Notes under the pieces: generated by a model | What the model was told of the DNA's origin: nothing | Databases searched by the model: none | The model's input: the letters and a program-made list of their open reading frames with translations, nothing else | Made by a program: the position numbers and the translations under genes | Part shown: piece after piece, positions 37,024 through 46,357 of the stretch | Position numbering within the stretch: position 1 is the first letter of the stretch | Layout of the letters: each line of letters starts with the position of its first letter | Source of the DNA: Qipengyuania nanhaisediminis | GTDB taxonomy: Bacteria > Pseudomonadota > Alphaproteobacteria > Sphingomonadales > Sphingomonadaceae | Length of the DNA: 64,000 nucleotides | Assembly (NCBI RefSeq): GCF_900115585.1 | Contig: NZ_FOWZ01000002.1 | Coordinates: forward strand, 434,001 to 498,000 | Direction of reading: 5' to 3'

Positions 37024-38145
37024 TTAAACCCGCATCGGCATCAGGACGTATAGCGCCGGGCTGTCATCATCCTTGCGGATCAGCGTCGGCGCACCGGCAT
37101 CGGCCAGATGGATCTCGACGGTGTCGCTGTCGATCTGGCCAAGGATGTCCTTGAGATACCCGGCGTTGAAACCGATCTCGAAGCCATCGGCACCGTATTC
37201 GGCCGAAAGTTCTTCGGTTGCGGTGCCATTGTCGGGCGAAGTGACGGTCAGTGTCACCTTGTCCTTGTCGAGCCCCATCTTCACCGCACGGGTCTTCTCC
37301 GTCGCGATCGTGGCGACACGGTCGACACCTTCGTGGAAGGTGCGCGGGTCGATCTTGAGCAGCTTGTCGTTACCCGTGGGGATGACCCGCGAGTAATCCG
37401 GGAAGGTACCGTCGATCAGCTTGCTGGTGAGGACCATTCCGCCTTCGCCGCCGAGGGTGAAACGGATCTTGCTGGCCGACAGGTCGATCTGGACGTTGCC
37501 GTCCATCTTTTCTTCCAGCAGCTTGCGCAGTTCGGCGACGGCTTTGCGCGGCACGATGACGTCCGGCATGCCTTCCGCGCCATCGGGACGCGCCAGGGTG
37601 AAGCGTGCGAGGCGGTGGCCGTCGGTCGCGGCAGCCTTCAGCACGGGCTGGTCTTCGTCCGACACGTGCAGGAAGATCCCGTTGAGGTAGTAGCGGGTCT
37701 CTTCCGTCGAGATCGCAAATCGCGTGCGGTCGATCATCTCGGCAAGCGTCTTGGCCGGAAGTTCGAAGCTGGTCGGCAGGTCGCCTTCGACAATCACCGG
37801 GAAGTCGTCGCGCGGCAGAGTGGGCAGCGAGAAGCGGCTGCGGCCCGCCTTGATCGCCATACGGTTGTCGGCGGTTTCAAGGCTGACCTGGCTGCCGTCG
37901 GGCAGCTTGCGCGCAATATCGAACAGGAGGTGCGCGGAAACGGTCACGGACCCGTCGCTTTCGACGCTGGCTTCCATATGTTCGACCACTTGCAGGTCGA
38001 GGTCGGTCGCCATCACGCGCAGACCGTCGCCTTCCGCCTCGATGAGGACGTTCGACAGGATGGGGATGGTGTTGCGCCGTTCGACGACGGACTGAACGTG
38101 GGAGAGACAGCGCAGCAGCGTAGCGCGTTCGATAGTGGCCTTCAT
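37024..38145 (-). CDS. dnaN: DNA polymerase III beta sliding clamp
   Basis: 373 residues, normal length. Begins MKATIERATLLRCLSHVQSVVERRNTIPILSNVL, with the characteristic TIPILSN and DLDLQV segments and the C-terminal LYVLMPMRV that lines the protein-binding pocket. Forms the ring that tethers DNA polymerase III. I start it at ATG 38145, with AAGGAC upstream; upstream codons are open but unrelated to the family. dnaA is not adjacent, as is common in alphaproteobacteria, so this is not evidence of an origin. Confidence 0.95.
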   Translation of the reverse strand: MKATIERATLLRCLSHVQSVVERRNTIPILSNVLIEAEGDGLRVMATDLDLQVVEHMEASVESDGSVTVSAHLLFDIARKLPDGSQVSLETADNRMAIKAGRSRFSLPTLPRDDFPVIVEGDLPTSFELPAKTLAEMIDRTRFAISTEETRYYLNGIFLHVSDEDQPVLKAAATDGHRLARFTLARPDGAEGMPDVIVPRKAVAELRKLLEEKMDGNVQIDLSASKIRFTLGGEGGMVLTSKLIDGTFPDYSRVIPTGNDKLLKIDPRTFHEGVDRVATIATEKTRAVKMGLDKDKVTLTVTSPDNGTATEELSAEYGADGFEIGFNAGYLKDILGQIDSDTVEIHLADAGAPTLIRKDDDSPALYVLMPMRV

Positions 38146-38302
38146 GGGTCCTTCTTTCGTCCCTGTTGGGCGAAGCAAGGGCCGGAATCGCCCCCGCGCG
38201 CCGGAATACGGATAACGACCTTAGCGAGGCCGCCTACGGGGGCAAGGCTCCGTCACGTCCCGAACCCGCCCCCTGATCGATTCCTTGGGGATAAAGGGGT
38301 AT

Positions 38303-39058
38303 TTAGCCCATCATCGCCATGCCGCCGTTCACGTGCAGCGTCTGGCCGGTGACATAGGCAGCCTCGTCGCTGGCGAGATAGGCCACAGCCGCGCCGATCT
38401 CGTCGCCCTCGCCCATCCGGCCCATCGGGATCCGGCCGTTGATGGCGGCCTTCTGGTCGTCAGTAAGTGCGTCGGTCATCGCCGTGCGGATGAAGCCCGG
38501 AGCGACGCAATTGACGGTGATATTGCGGCTGGCCAGCTCTTGGGCGAGGCTCTTGCTCATGCCGGTGAGGCCGGCTTTTGCAGCGACATAGTTCATCTGC
38601 CCGGGGTTGCCGGTATGGCCCACGACGCTGGTGATCGAAATGATGCGGCCACCCTTGGCTTTCATCATCGGACGCGCGCTCGCTCGCATGAGACGGAAAC
38701 TGGCTTCGAGGTTGATGCGGATCACCTCGTCCCACTCCTCGTCCTTCATACGCATCGTCAGATTGTCGCGCGTGATCCCGGCATTGTTGACGAGGATGTC
38801 CATCTTGCCGAGCGTATCGACAGTCGCCGGAACAAGCTCCTCCACCTGCGTCGTGTCGGACAGGTTGCAGGTAATCTCGACGTGGTCACCGCCGGTATCC
38901 GAGTTCAGCTGTTCGCGGAAGGCGCGTAGCTTGTCGCCATTGGAACCCGACAGCGCCAAACGCGCACCCTGGCGCGCCAAAGCATAGGCGATGGACGAAC
39001 CGATGCCGCCGCTGGCGCCGGTAACGAGTGCGGTCTTGCCTTCGAGGCTGAACATCAT
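38303..39058 (-). CDS. fabG: 3-oxoacyl-[acyl-carrier-protein] reductase FabG
   Basis: 251 residues. SDR enzyme of fatty acid elongation: TGASGGIG at 14-21, NNAG, catalytic Ser in ITSVVG, Tyr-x-x-x-Lys in YVAAK, and PGFI. FabG rather than a generic SDR is supported by overlap with fabD: its ATG (39058) shares ATGA with the fabD stop. The unit ends before 38303; the 157 bases to dnaN show no other gene. Confidence 0.93.
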   Translation of the reverse strand: MMFSLEGKTALVTGASGGIGSSIAYALARQGARLALSGSNGDKLRAFREQLNSDTGGDHVEITCNLSDTTQVEELVPATVDTLGKMDILVNNAGITRDNLTMRMKDEEWDEVIRINLEASFRLMRASARPMMKAKGGRIISITSVVGHTGNPGQMNYVAAKAGLTGMSKSLAQELASRNITVNCVAPGFIRTAMTDALTDDQKAAINGRIPMGRMGEGDEIGAAVAYLASDEAAYVTGQTLHVNGGMAMMG

Positions 39059-39993
39059 GCGTTCTCCTTCGCGAAATTCTCGAGATCTTCCATGGTGACG
39101 AGGCTGATAGTGGTCACCTCCTTGTCGATGCGGCCGACCATCGGTCCGAGCACCTTGCCGCCGAGCTCGACGAAGCGTTCGACGCCCGCCTCACGCATGG
39201 CGAGCACGCTTTCGCGCCAGCGAACGCGGCCCGTGACCTGTTCGACCAGCAGGCGCTGCTCTTCGGCGGGGTCCGTGACCCGCGATGCCGTCACATTGGC
39301 GAACAGGGGCACGGAGAAAGCCGAGGGCGATGTCTCTTCCAGCGCCAGCTTCATGCGCTGTGCGGCGGGTTCCATCAACGAGCAGTGGAAGGGCGCGGAC
39401 ACCGGCAGTTTGATACCGCGCTTGATCCCGTGCTCTTTCGCGAGTTCGATTGCGCGATCGATGGATTCCGCGTGGCCCGAAATCACGACCTGCGTCGGAT
39501 CGTTGTCATTGGCGACTTCGCACACCTGCCCCTCGGCTGCTGCTTCTGCCAGCGCGGTGGCTTTCTCGATGTCCGCACCGAGCAAGGCCGCCATGGCGCC
39601 GACACCGATCGGCACGGCATCCTGCATCGCGATGCCGCGCAGGCGCAGCAGCTTCGCGGTTTCGGCAAGGCCGAACGCGCCGGCGGCACACAGCGCGGAG
39701 TATTCACCCAGCGAATGGCCCGCAACGCAGCTGGCCTTATCCGCAAGAACGACGCCGAATTCCTTTTCCAGGACGCGCAGAGTGGCGATCGAGTTTGCCA
39801 TGATGGCCGGCTGTGCGTTCGAGGTAAGCGTCAGCTCGCCTTCAGGGCCGTCCCGCATGACGGAAGACAGTTTCTGGTTCAGCGCGTCGTCCACTTCCTC
39901 GAAGACTTCGCGTGCGTGGGTGCTGGCATCGGCCAGTTCCGTTCCCATGCCGACCTTCTGGCTTCCCTGACCAGGGAAAATGAATGCAGTCAT
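39055..39993 (-). CDS. fabD: Malonyl CoA-acyl carrier protein transacylase FabD
   Basis: 312 residues from ATG 39993, with CAGGAGAG upstream; earlier codons are open but not family-like. Starts with the family's FIFPGQGSQKVGMG, nucleophile Ser in GHSLGEYSAL, catalytic His in APFHCSLM and GGKVLGPM near the end. Transfers malonyl from CoA to ACP for type II fatty acid synthesis. Translationally coupled to fabG. Confidence 0.95.
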   Translation of the reverse strand: MTAFIFPGQGSQKVGMGTELADASTHAREVFEEVDDALNQKLSSVMRDGPEGELTLTSNAQPAIMANSIATLRVLEKEFGVVLADKASCVAGHSLGEYSALCAAGAFGLAETAKLLRLRGIAMQDAVPIGVGAMAALLGADIEKATALAEAAAEGQVCEVANDNDPTQVVISGHAESIDRAIELAKEHGIKRGIKLPVSAPFHCSLMEPAAQRMKLALEETSPSAFSVPLFANVTASRVTDPAEEQRLLVEQVTGRVRWRESVLAMREAGVERFVELGGKVLGPMVGRIDKEVTTISLVTMEDLENFAKENA

Positions 39994-40018
39994 GTTTCTC
40001 TCCTGTTGGGAGCGGCGC

Positions 40019-40870
40019 TTAGGCGCGCAAGGTCCGTCCCTCAAGACCGAAAGGCACGATCTTGTTGGTAGAGGAATGCCCGACCTCCGCCCGGCCGAGG
40101 TAGGAAATGCCGCTACGGCGGCACCAGTCTTGCACGATTTCCTGCGCGCTCGCGCCGAATGGCCGATCGTTTTCGGGAACCGCCGTCACCTCGCCCAGCT
40201 TGATTCCCGCGATGTCACCGATCTGGGCGGTCACATGGAAGAGCAGGCGGTCGATGGCGTATTCGTACTCGCCGACTTCTTCGATGAGGACTTCGTGTCC
40301 TGTCAGGTCGGGCATGAACGGAGTGCCGACGAGCATGGCAAGCGTATAGAGATTGAACGCAGCGACCGGTCTATCGGTGAGCGAAGGCTCCAGTCCGTCC
40401 GGATTTCCCGACATATAGGCGAGGACCCGGCGAATGGCCGCCTCGCCTCCCTCGCGCTTGATATCGACTGGCATGGGCGCATGGACCGGGCTGCCGATCC
40501 CGGCCCGATAAAGTGCACCCAGCAGCGTCCCGCAGTCGGAATAGCCCAGGAACGGCTTGTTCTTCGCAGCATCACCAGCCTGTTTGAGGAATTGAGCCGC
40601 GATCCGGTTCGAGCCATATCCGCCCTTGGCAAACCACACCGCGTCGTTGCTGGCGTCGTTCGCACACTCGAGCAGCGCCGCCAGGCGCGTGTCGTCGGAG
40701 CCTGCGAAGTGGCCTTCCTCGACGAAGCACTGCTCGTGGAAATGTAATTCGAGTTCAGGAAATTCGTCGCTCGCGAGCCTGCTTACGGCCTGCGCATATT
40801 TGCGCTTGAGCGGGGTTGCGGGGGCGCAAATGGCCACTTTTCGGATCGGACGGTGCACATCTGCGGTCAT
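40019..40870 (-). CDS. LD-carboxypeptidase, peptidase family S66
   Basis: 283 residues from ATG 40870. S66 markers: WFAKGGYGSNRI (79-90), nucleophile region GYSDCGTLLGA with Ser111, a Glu in LIEEVGEYEYAIDR and His in VGHSSTNKIVPFG near the C-terminus. Such enzymes remove the terminal D-alanine from murein tetrapeptide in the cytoplasm during cell-wall recycling. It has no signal peptide, consistent with that. Divergent from a Mpl/MurC-type ligase across 42 bases, which supports a recycling role. Confidence 0.88.
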   Translation of the reverse strand: MTADVHRPIRKVAICAPATPLKRKYAQAVSRLASDEFPELELHFHEQCFVEEGHFAGSDDTRLAALLECANDASNDAVWFAKGGYGSNRIAAQFLKQAGDAAKNKPFLGYSDCGTLLGALYRAGIGSPVHAPMPVDIKREGGEAAIRRVLAYMSGNPDGLEPSLTDRPVAAFNLYTLAMLVGTPFMPDLTGHEVLIEEVGEYEYAIDRLLFHVTAQIGDIAGIKLGEVTAVPENDRPFGASAQEIVQDWCRRSGISYLGRAEVGHSSTNKIVPFGLEGRTLRA

Positions 40871-40912
40871 GCCTGCTTGTCTTGACGGCTGCAACTGCAT
40901 AGCGAGGCTGGG

Positions 40913-42340
40913 ATGAGCGACTTCCCCAGCCCCGACGAACTATTCGCCCGCCCGTTCTTTTTCGTCGGCATCGGCGGATCAGGCATGCTGCCGCTTGCGC
41001 AGATCCTCAAGGGCCGCGGCTGCAAGGTAGCCGGATCCGACCGCAGCTTCGACCAGGGTCGAACTCCGGAGAAATTCGCCGCCCTCGAAAAGCAAGGTTT
41101 CGAACTCCATCCCCAGGACGGTAGCGGGATCGTGTCGAGCGACCAGATCGTCGTCGCGTCTGCCGCGATTGAAGACAGCGTTCCGGAAATCAAACAGGCG
41201 AACGATCTCGATTGCCTTCGCCTGACGCGCGCCGAACTCAATTCGATCCTCTTCAACACCAGCGGCGCAGGATTGGCAGTCGCTGGGACCAGCGGGAAAT
41301 CGACGGTAACCGGAATGCTCGGGTGGATACTCGAAGCAACCGGTCGCGCGCCCACGGTCATGAATGGCGCGGTGATGAAGAATTTCGTCTCGCCGGAGCG
41401 CCCCTTCGCCAGTTCTGTCGTCGGCTCGCAGAGCCTTTATGTCAGCGAAGTGGACGAGAGCGACGGGTCGATCGCGCTCTACAAACCCGCGGTCGGCATA
41501 CTTCTCAACGTCTCGCTCGATCACAAGAGCATGGAAGAGTTGCGCCAACTGTTCGGCGATTATCTGTCGCGCAGCCGAATTTCGGTCCTCAATGCGGACG
41601 ATCCGGAAGCGCTCGCCCTCCTGCCTCATGCGAAAGAGGTCATCACCTTCGGGATCGATCAGGAAAAAGCGCAAATCGGCATTGAGCCGGGAAGCATCGC
41701 CGAGGGGCCCGTCCGGCAAGCCGCCATGGTCGTCGACCGGCATGACGGCAGCCAGCACGCGCTGCGGTTGAACATGCCCGGTCGCCACAACCTCTCGAAC
41801 GCCCTTGCGGCGATTGCCGGCGCGGCCGCAGCCGGTGTGCCGGTTGCGGAATCAGTACAGGCGCTGGCCGGTTTCGACGGGCTGGCCCGGCGTTTCGACA
41901 TTGTAGGCACGACACACGCTGCCATCACCGTCATCGACGACTTCGGACACAATCCCGAGAAATGCGCTGCCACGCTGAAGACGCTTAAATCCCACGACGG
42001 CCGGGTGCTCGCCTTCTTCCAGCCCCACGGATATGGCCCTTTGCGCCAGATGGGTGCCGAATTGGCCGAGACCTTCATCGACGTCATGGGAGCGGATGAT
42101 CGCGTAATCTTTTCAGACCCTGTCTATTTCGGCGGTACTGTCGACCGCAGCGAGGGGAGCGAGCGGATCGTGAAACTCATCGCCGAGGGCGGCGCAAGGG
42201 CTGAACACGTGCCGTCGCGCAAGGATGTCGAGGACCGCCTGGTCTCGCTCGCCCGTCCCGGTGACCGGATCGTGATCATGGGCGCGCGCGACGACACGCT
42301 GAGCGAATTTGCGCTGCGGATTTTCCAGCGCCTGTCCTGA
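40913..42340 (+). CDS. mpl: Mur ligase, probable murein tripeptide ligase Mpl
   Basis: 475 residues. Mur-ligase layout: N-terminal Rossmann-like FVGIGGSGMLPLAQ, ATP loop GTSGKST (125-131), EVDESDGS, NVSLDHKS, NMPGRHNLSNALAA and C-terminal VIDDFGHNPEKC. The N-terminus places it in the MurC/Mpl branch. Mpl rejoins recycled tripeptide to UDP-MurNAc; MurC adds L-alanine. I prefer Mpl because the divergent neighbour is an LD-carboxypeptidase and because murC normally sits in the division cluster, but sequence alone does not exclude a second MurC. Confidence 0.75.
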   Translation: MSDFPSPDELFARPFFFVGIGGSGMLPLAQILKGRGCKVAGSDRSFDQGRTPEKFAALEKQGFELHPQDGSGIVSSDQIVVASAAIEDSVPEIKQANDLDCLRLTRAELNSILFNTSGAGLAVAGTSGKSTVTGMLGWILEATGRAPTVMNGAVMKNFVSPERPFASSVVGSQSLYVSEVDESDGSIALYKPAVGILLNVSLDHKSMEELRQLFGDYLSRSRISVLNADDPEALALLPHAKEVITFGIDQEKAQIGIEPGSIAEGPVRQAAMVVDRHDGSQHALRLNMPGRHNLSNALAAIAGAAAAGVPVAESVQALAGFDGLARRFDIVGTTHAAITVIDDFGHNPEKCAATLKTLKSHDGRVLAFFQPHGYGPLRQMGAELAETFIDVMGADDRVIFSDPVYFGGTVDRSEGSERIVKLIAEGGARAEHVPSRKDVEDRLVSLARPGDRIVIMGARDDTLSEFALRIFQRLS

Positions 42341-42344
42341 CAGA

Positions 42345-43307
42345 TCAGTGGGCTTCGGCGCCCTCGCCCATGCCATGGCCCATCTTGAAGACCTTATGCA
42401 GCAGGATCACGATCACGAAGCCCAGGCCAAGGCCGACAAGCGCCGAGATCGCGGCGTAGGTCGCCCATCCAAGCAGGCCTGACAATCCGCCTGTGACCGT
42501 CTCCACAGCGTGCTGGACTCCATGCGCCCAGTCCGACGGGCCGTGAAGGCCGAGCTCGTGCAGGCCATGCAGGATGATCCCTCCGCCGACCCACAGCATG
42601 GCAATGGTGCCGATGAATGAGAGTGCCGTGAGGATGTAAGGTACCGAACGCACCAGGAAACGACCGAACTGCTCGGCGGCTTGCGATTTGCGTTCGGAAA
42701 GATGCAAACCGATGTCGTCCAGTTTCACGATGATCGCCACCGCGCCGTAGACGAACAGCGTAACCGCGATGCCAACGACTGCCAGAACTCCGGCCCGCAC
42801 GATGAAGTCTTCCGACGCCACCTCGTTGAGCGTGATCGCCATGATCTCGGCCGACAGGATGAGGTCTGTCCTGATCGCCCCTGCGACGCGCTGATTCTCG
42901 AAGGCGACTGGATCGACAATCTCGTCCTCGAGTGTCTTGCCGTGCTTCTCGCCGCCGAGCTTCTCCATGACCTTCTCGGCGCCTTCGTAGGACAGGTAAG
43001 CCCCGCCCAGCATCAGGATGAAGATAATGGCCGAGGGCAGCAGCCAGCTGAGTATCAGGGCGCCAGGAAGAAGGAACAGAAGCTTGTTCTTCAGCGACCC
43101 CTTGGTGATTTTCCAGATGATCGGGAGTTCACGTGCCGGACTGAGGCCAGTGACGTAAGAAGGCGTCACAGCGGCATCGTCGATGATCACACCGGCGGTT
43201 TTCGTCCCGGCCTTGCTCGCAGCGACGGTGATGTCGTCTACCGATGCGGTGGCCGCCCGCGCGATTACCGAAACGTCGTCCAAAAGCGCTACAAGTCCGC
43301 CGGGCAC
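42345..43307 (-). CDS. DUF808 (YedI-like) inner membrane protein
   Basis: 320 residues from GTG 43307, with AGGAG eight bases upstream; the frame upstream is open but non-homologous. Opens MPGGLVALLDDVSVIARAAT, followed by KAAGVIIDDAAVTP-type and YVTGLSPARELPIIWKI segments, all DUF808 hallmarks. About seven membrane helices and a His/Gly-rich C-terminus (KMGHGMGEGAEAH). Function unknown. Convergent with mpl (4-base gap) and divergent from rpsF. Confidence 0.88.
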   Translation of the reverse strand: MPGGLVALLDDVSVIARAATASVDDITVAASKAGTKTAGVIIDDAAVTPSYVTGLSPARELPIIWKITKGSLKNKLLFLLPGALILSWLLPSAIIFILMLGGAYLSYEGAEKVMEKLGGEKHGKTLEDEIVDPVAFENQRVAGAIRTDLILSAEIMAITLNEVASEDFIVRAGVLAVVGIAVTLFVYGAVAIIVKLDDIGLHLSERKSQAAEQFGRFLVRSVPYILTALSFIGTIAMLWVGGGIILHGLHELGLHGPSDWAHGVQHAVETVTGGLSGLLGWATYAAISALVGLGLGFVIVILLHKVFKMGHGMGEGAEAH

Positions 43308-43382
43308 GCAAAATCTCCTGTGTTTCCACTGCCAACGGCCCCCTGCCTTGCACGTTCCACCCGCGCAAGGGGACAGTTTGCC

Positions 43383-43410
43383 TTGCATTCGCGCAGAATC
43401 CGGCTATGTG
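43383..43410 (+). promoter_or_regulatory. Candidate promoter of rpsF-rpsR-rplI
   Basis: TTGCAT (43383-43388) and TATGTG (43405-43410) with a 16-base spacer lie about 100 bases before the rpsF start in the 205-base divergent gap. The match to sigma-70 consensus is partial. No hairpin for autoregulation by S6 or S18 is obvious. Confidence 0.3.
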
Positions 43411-43512
43411 CGCGCATCCCTCGCTTCCGGGCGAAGGAATGAAGAAAGCCGGAGGGGCCCCGCAATCCCGCGGACAAGCCAGCGATCGGCCGACAGTTGA
43501 AAGGACAAGAGC

Positions 43513-43878
43513 ATGGCTCTCTACGAGCATGTTTTCTTGGCGCGACAGGACCTGAGCCAGGCTCAGGTTGACCAGCTCGCAGCCACGGCGACCGAAATCG
43601 TCGAAAAGAACGAAGGCAAGGTCACCAAGACCGAGACCTGGGGCCTCAAGAGCCTCGCATATAAGATCGACCGCAACCGCAAGGCGCATTTCGTAATGCT
43701 CAACATCGAGGGCCCCGGCTCCGTTGTTGCAGAACTCGAACGCCAGACGCGCATCAACGAAGACGTCATCCGTTACATGACCATCCGTGTCGACGAACAC
43801 GAAGAAGGTCCGTCGGTAATGATGCGCAAGAACGAGCGCGATTCCAAGAAGCGCCGCGAACGCGAGGAGCGTAACTGA
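43513..43878 (+). CDS. rpsF: 30S ribosomal protein S6
   Basis: 121 residues, normal for alphaproteobacteria. [20 protein letters not shown] start, the [14 protein letters not shown] and KAHFVMLNI strands. Binds the S18 partner on the small-subunit platform. The C-terminus is a charged tail ending REREERN, not the glutamate end that RimK extends in E. coli. The stop overlaps the rpsR start in TGATG. Confidence 0.97.
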   Translation: MALYEHVFLARQDLSQAQVDQLAATATEIVEKNEGKVTKTETWGLKSLAYKIDRNRKAHFVMLNIEGPGSVVAELERQTRINEDVIRYMTIRVDEHEEGPSVMMRKNERDSKKRREREERN

Positions 43879-44102
43879 TGGCCCGTCCGTTTTTCCGCCG
43901 CCGCAAGTCTTGCCCGTTCGCTGGCAAGAATGCCCCCGCGATCGACTACAAGGACGTTCGCCTCCTTCAGGGCTTCATGTCCGAGCGTGGCAAGATCGTA
44001 CCCAGCCGCATCACCGCCGTCAGCGCGAAGAAGCAGCGTGAACTCGCCAAGGCGATCAAGCGCGCACGCCACATCGGCCTGCTTCCGTACATCGTGAAGT
44101 AA
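43878..44102 (+). CDS. rpsR: 30S ribosomal protein S18
   Basis: 74 residues. [14 protein letters not shown] start, [19 protein letters not shown] and the [17 protein letters not shown] basic helix are diagnostic. Assembles with S6 on 16S rRNA. ATG overlaps the rpsF stop by one base; rplI follows after 12 bases with AAGGAG at 44101-44106. Confidence 0.97.
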   Translation: MARPFFRRRKSCPFAGKNAPAIDYKDVRLLQGFMSERGKIVPSRITAVSAKKQRELAKAIKRARHIGLLPYIVK

Positions 44103-44114
44103 GGAGCAGAGACC

Positions 44115-44783
44115 ATGGATATCATTCTCCTCCAGCGCATCGAAAAGCTCGGCACGATCGGTGACGTCGTCACCGTGAAGGACGGCTACGCGCGTAACTT
44201 CCTCCTTCCGCAGAAGAAGGCCCTTCGTGCCAATGCTGCGAACAAGAAGGTCTTCGAAGCCAACCGCGAACGCCTCGAGAAGGAAAACGCCGAACGCCGC
44301 GCCGAAGCCGAAAAGGCCGGTGAAAAGGTCGACGGCGTCGAAGTCGTGCTGATCCGCGCCGCTTCGAACGCAGGCCAGCTGTACGGTTCGGTCAACGTTC
44401 GCGACATCGTGAACGGCCTTTCCGACAAGGGTCACGAGATCGACAAGAAGCAGGTCATCATGGGCAACCCGATCAAGACGATCGGCATGCATGACGTGCG
44501 CATCGACCTCCACCCCGAGGTTTCCGTCACCGTGAAGGCGAACGTCGCCCGCTCGGACGACGAAGCCGAACTGCAGAGCCAGGGCGTCGACGTGCTCGCG
44601 CAGATGTTCGAAGAAGAACAGCGCGAAATCGAAGAGCAGGCCGAAGCCAACCGCATCGACACGGGCCTCGAGCCGGGTGAAATCCCCGCCGACATGCTCG
44701 AAGACGGCGTCAGCACCGAAGAAGGCACCAGCGAAAGCGAAGCCCTCATCGAAGCTACCAAGCCGGAAGGCGACGACGCGTAA
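44115..44783 (+). CDS. rplI: 50S ribosomal protein L9 with acidic C-terminal extension
   Basis: 222 residues; the usual length is about 150. N-terminal [19 protein letters not shown] and [15 protein letters not shown] are the L9 signature; the C-terminal domain ends about residue 150. The last 70 residues are Glu-rich ([18 protein letters not shown], then the ATKPEGDDA end) and probably disordered. L9 binds 23S rRNA near the L1 stalk. A terminator follows 22 bases after the stop. Confidence 0.96.
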   Translation: MDIILLQRIEKLGTIGDVVTVKDGYARNFLLPQKKALRANAANKKVFEANRERLEKENAERRAEAEKAGEKVDGVEVVLIRAASNAGQLYGSVNVRDIVNGLSDKGHEIDKKQVIMGNPIKTIGMHDVRIDLHPEVSVTVKANVARSDDEAELQSQGVDVLAQMFEEEQREIEEQAEANRIDTGLEPGEIPADMLEDGVSTEEGTSESEALIEATKPEGDDA

Positions 44784-44805
44784 GCGCATCGACCTCGAAC
44801 AAACA

Positions 44806-44838
44806 GGGCGCGGCGACTTCGGTCTCCGCGCCCTTTTT
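44806..44838 (+). terminator. Rho-independent terminator of the rpsF-rpsR-rplI operon
   Basis: GGGCGCGG (44806-44813) pairs perfectly with CCGCGCCC (44826-44833), 12-base loop, followed by five T (44834-44838). It lies 22 bases after the rplI stop. Confidence 0.88.
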
Positions 44839-44905
44839 GTAACAGGCCCCTTCCTGTGGCAGGAGGTGTCATCAAAACAACAAGAAGCCAGGAGAAAATC
44901 CAGCC

Positions 44906-46345
44906 ATGGAATCAATCGACCAGATCCTCGACAAGCTCGAAACCGTCTATGACGCGGCGATTTCCCGCCTGCGGGAAGATGTGATCGCTTTCGGCAAGAC
45001 CCGCGAACTGCCCGCCGCCGAACGGCGCAAAGACGGCAGCTACGCCTATCCCGAACTCCGCCTGCTGTTCCGCGGCGGCCAGATGCCCGACGGTTCCAAC
45101 CGCGCATTCGGCCGGCTGAACATGCCAGGGCTCTATGCAACGACCGTCACCCGTCCCAGCCTCTTTCGCAATTACCTGCGCGAACAGCTCGAACTGATCG
45201 GATCGAATTACGAGATCGAGGTGGAGGTCGGCTCATCGCGCCAGGAAATCCCCTTCCCCTATGTCCTCGACGGCGAAGCAGGCGCGGTACTGGCGGGTAT
45301 CGATCCCAACGAGATCGCTCGCCACTTCCCCTCCACCGACCTCGCCGATATCGGCGACGAGCTGGCCGACGGCATCGAGCTGGAAAATCCCGACGATCCC
45401 ATCCCGCTGTCGCTGTTCGACGGCCTGCGCACGGATTTCAGCCTTGCTAGGCTTGCGCATTACACCGGGACCGATCCGCAGCATTTCCAGCGGTTCATCC
45501 TGTTCACCAATTACCACCGCTATGTGGACGAGTTCGTCGACTGGGCAGGATCGCAGCTTGGCAAGAACGGCTACACCGCGCTGGCTGGTGCCGGTGGCCT
45601 GATGATCACCGAGGCGACCGACAATGCGCGCGGCCAATTGTCCGATACCGCGTGGCGTCGCCACCAGATGCCCGCCTACCACCTTGTCGGTAAGAACGGC
45701 GGCGGCATCACGCTGGTGAACATCGGCGTCGGTCCGTCCAACGCGAAAACGATCTGCGATCACTTGGCGGTGATGCGCCCCGAAGCTTGGCTGATGATCG
45801 GCCACTGCGGTGGTCTGCGCCCCAGCCAAAAGATCGGCGACTACGTGCTCGCCCATGCATACCTGCGCGACGATCACGTGCTCGACCCGGTTCTCCCGCC
45901 GGAAATCCCCCTTCCCGCCATCGCAGAAGTCCAGCAGGCGCTGGCCGAAGCGGCGGAGGCTGTCTCCGGCGAGCATGGCAGCGACCTCAAGAAGCGCATG
46001 CGTACAGGTACCGTCGTCACCACCGACGATCGTAACTGGGAGCTGCGCTATACCCAGTCGGCAAAGCGCCTGAGCCTCAGCCGCGCCGTCGGCATCGACA
46101 TGGAAAGCGCGACCATCTCTGCCCAGGGCTACCGCTTCCGCGTCCCCTACGGCACGCTGCTATGCGTTTCGGACAAGCCGCTCCACGGCGAGATCAAGTT
46201 GCCAGGCCAGGCAAACAAGTTCTACGAGGAAGCCATCGCGGCCCACTTGCAGATCGGCGTTACCGCCTGCGACCTGCTACGCCAGGAAGGCCCGAAACTG
46301 CACAGCCGCAAGCTGCGCGCCTTCAACGAGCCGCCGTTCAGGTAA
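44906..46345 (+). CDS. amn: AMP nucleosidase
   Basis: 479 residues, the usual length. Cleaves AMP to adenine and ribose 5-phosphate. The N-terminal regulatory domain (YAYPELRLLFRG, FGRLNMPGLYATTVTRP) is followed by a nucleoside-phosphorylase fold with LVNIGVGPSNAKTICDH, MIGHCGGLR and the GIDMESATISAQGYRFRVPYG segment holding the catalytic Glu-Ser region. CCAGGAGAAAA lies before ATG 44906. It stands alone after the ribosomal operon terminator and is convergent with the Rid-family gene. Confidence 0.93.
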   Translation: MESIDQILDKLETVYDAAISRLREDVIAFGKTRELPAAERRKDGSYAYPELRLLFRGGQMPDGSNRAFGRLNMPGLYATTVTRPSLFRNYLREQLELIGSNYEIEVEVGSSRQEIPFPYVLDGEAGAVLAGIDPNEIARHFPSTDLADIGDELADGIELENPDDPIPLSLFDGLRTDFSLARLAHYTGTDPQHFQRFILFTNYHRYVDEFVDWAGSQLGKNGYTALAGAGGLMITEATDNARGQLSDTAWRRHQMPAYHLVGKNGGGITLVNIGVGPSNAKTICDHLAVMRPEAWLMIGHCGGLRPSQKIGDYVLAHAYLRDDHVLDPVLPPEIPLPAIAEVQQALAEAAEAVSGEHGSDLKKRMRTGTVVTTDDRNWELRYTQSAKRLSLSRAVGIDMESATISAQGYRFRVPYGTLLCVSDKPLHGEIKLPGQANKFYEEAIAAHLQIGVTACDLLRQEGPKLHSRKLRAFNEPPFR

Positions 46346-46357
46346 ATCAAGGGCCCG

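Noticed and set aside
37024..38302. Replication origin near dnaN
   Set aside because: No dnaA or DnaA-box cluster seen; dnaN is often separated from the origin in alphaproteobacteria.
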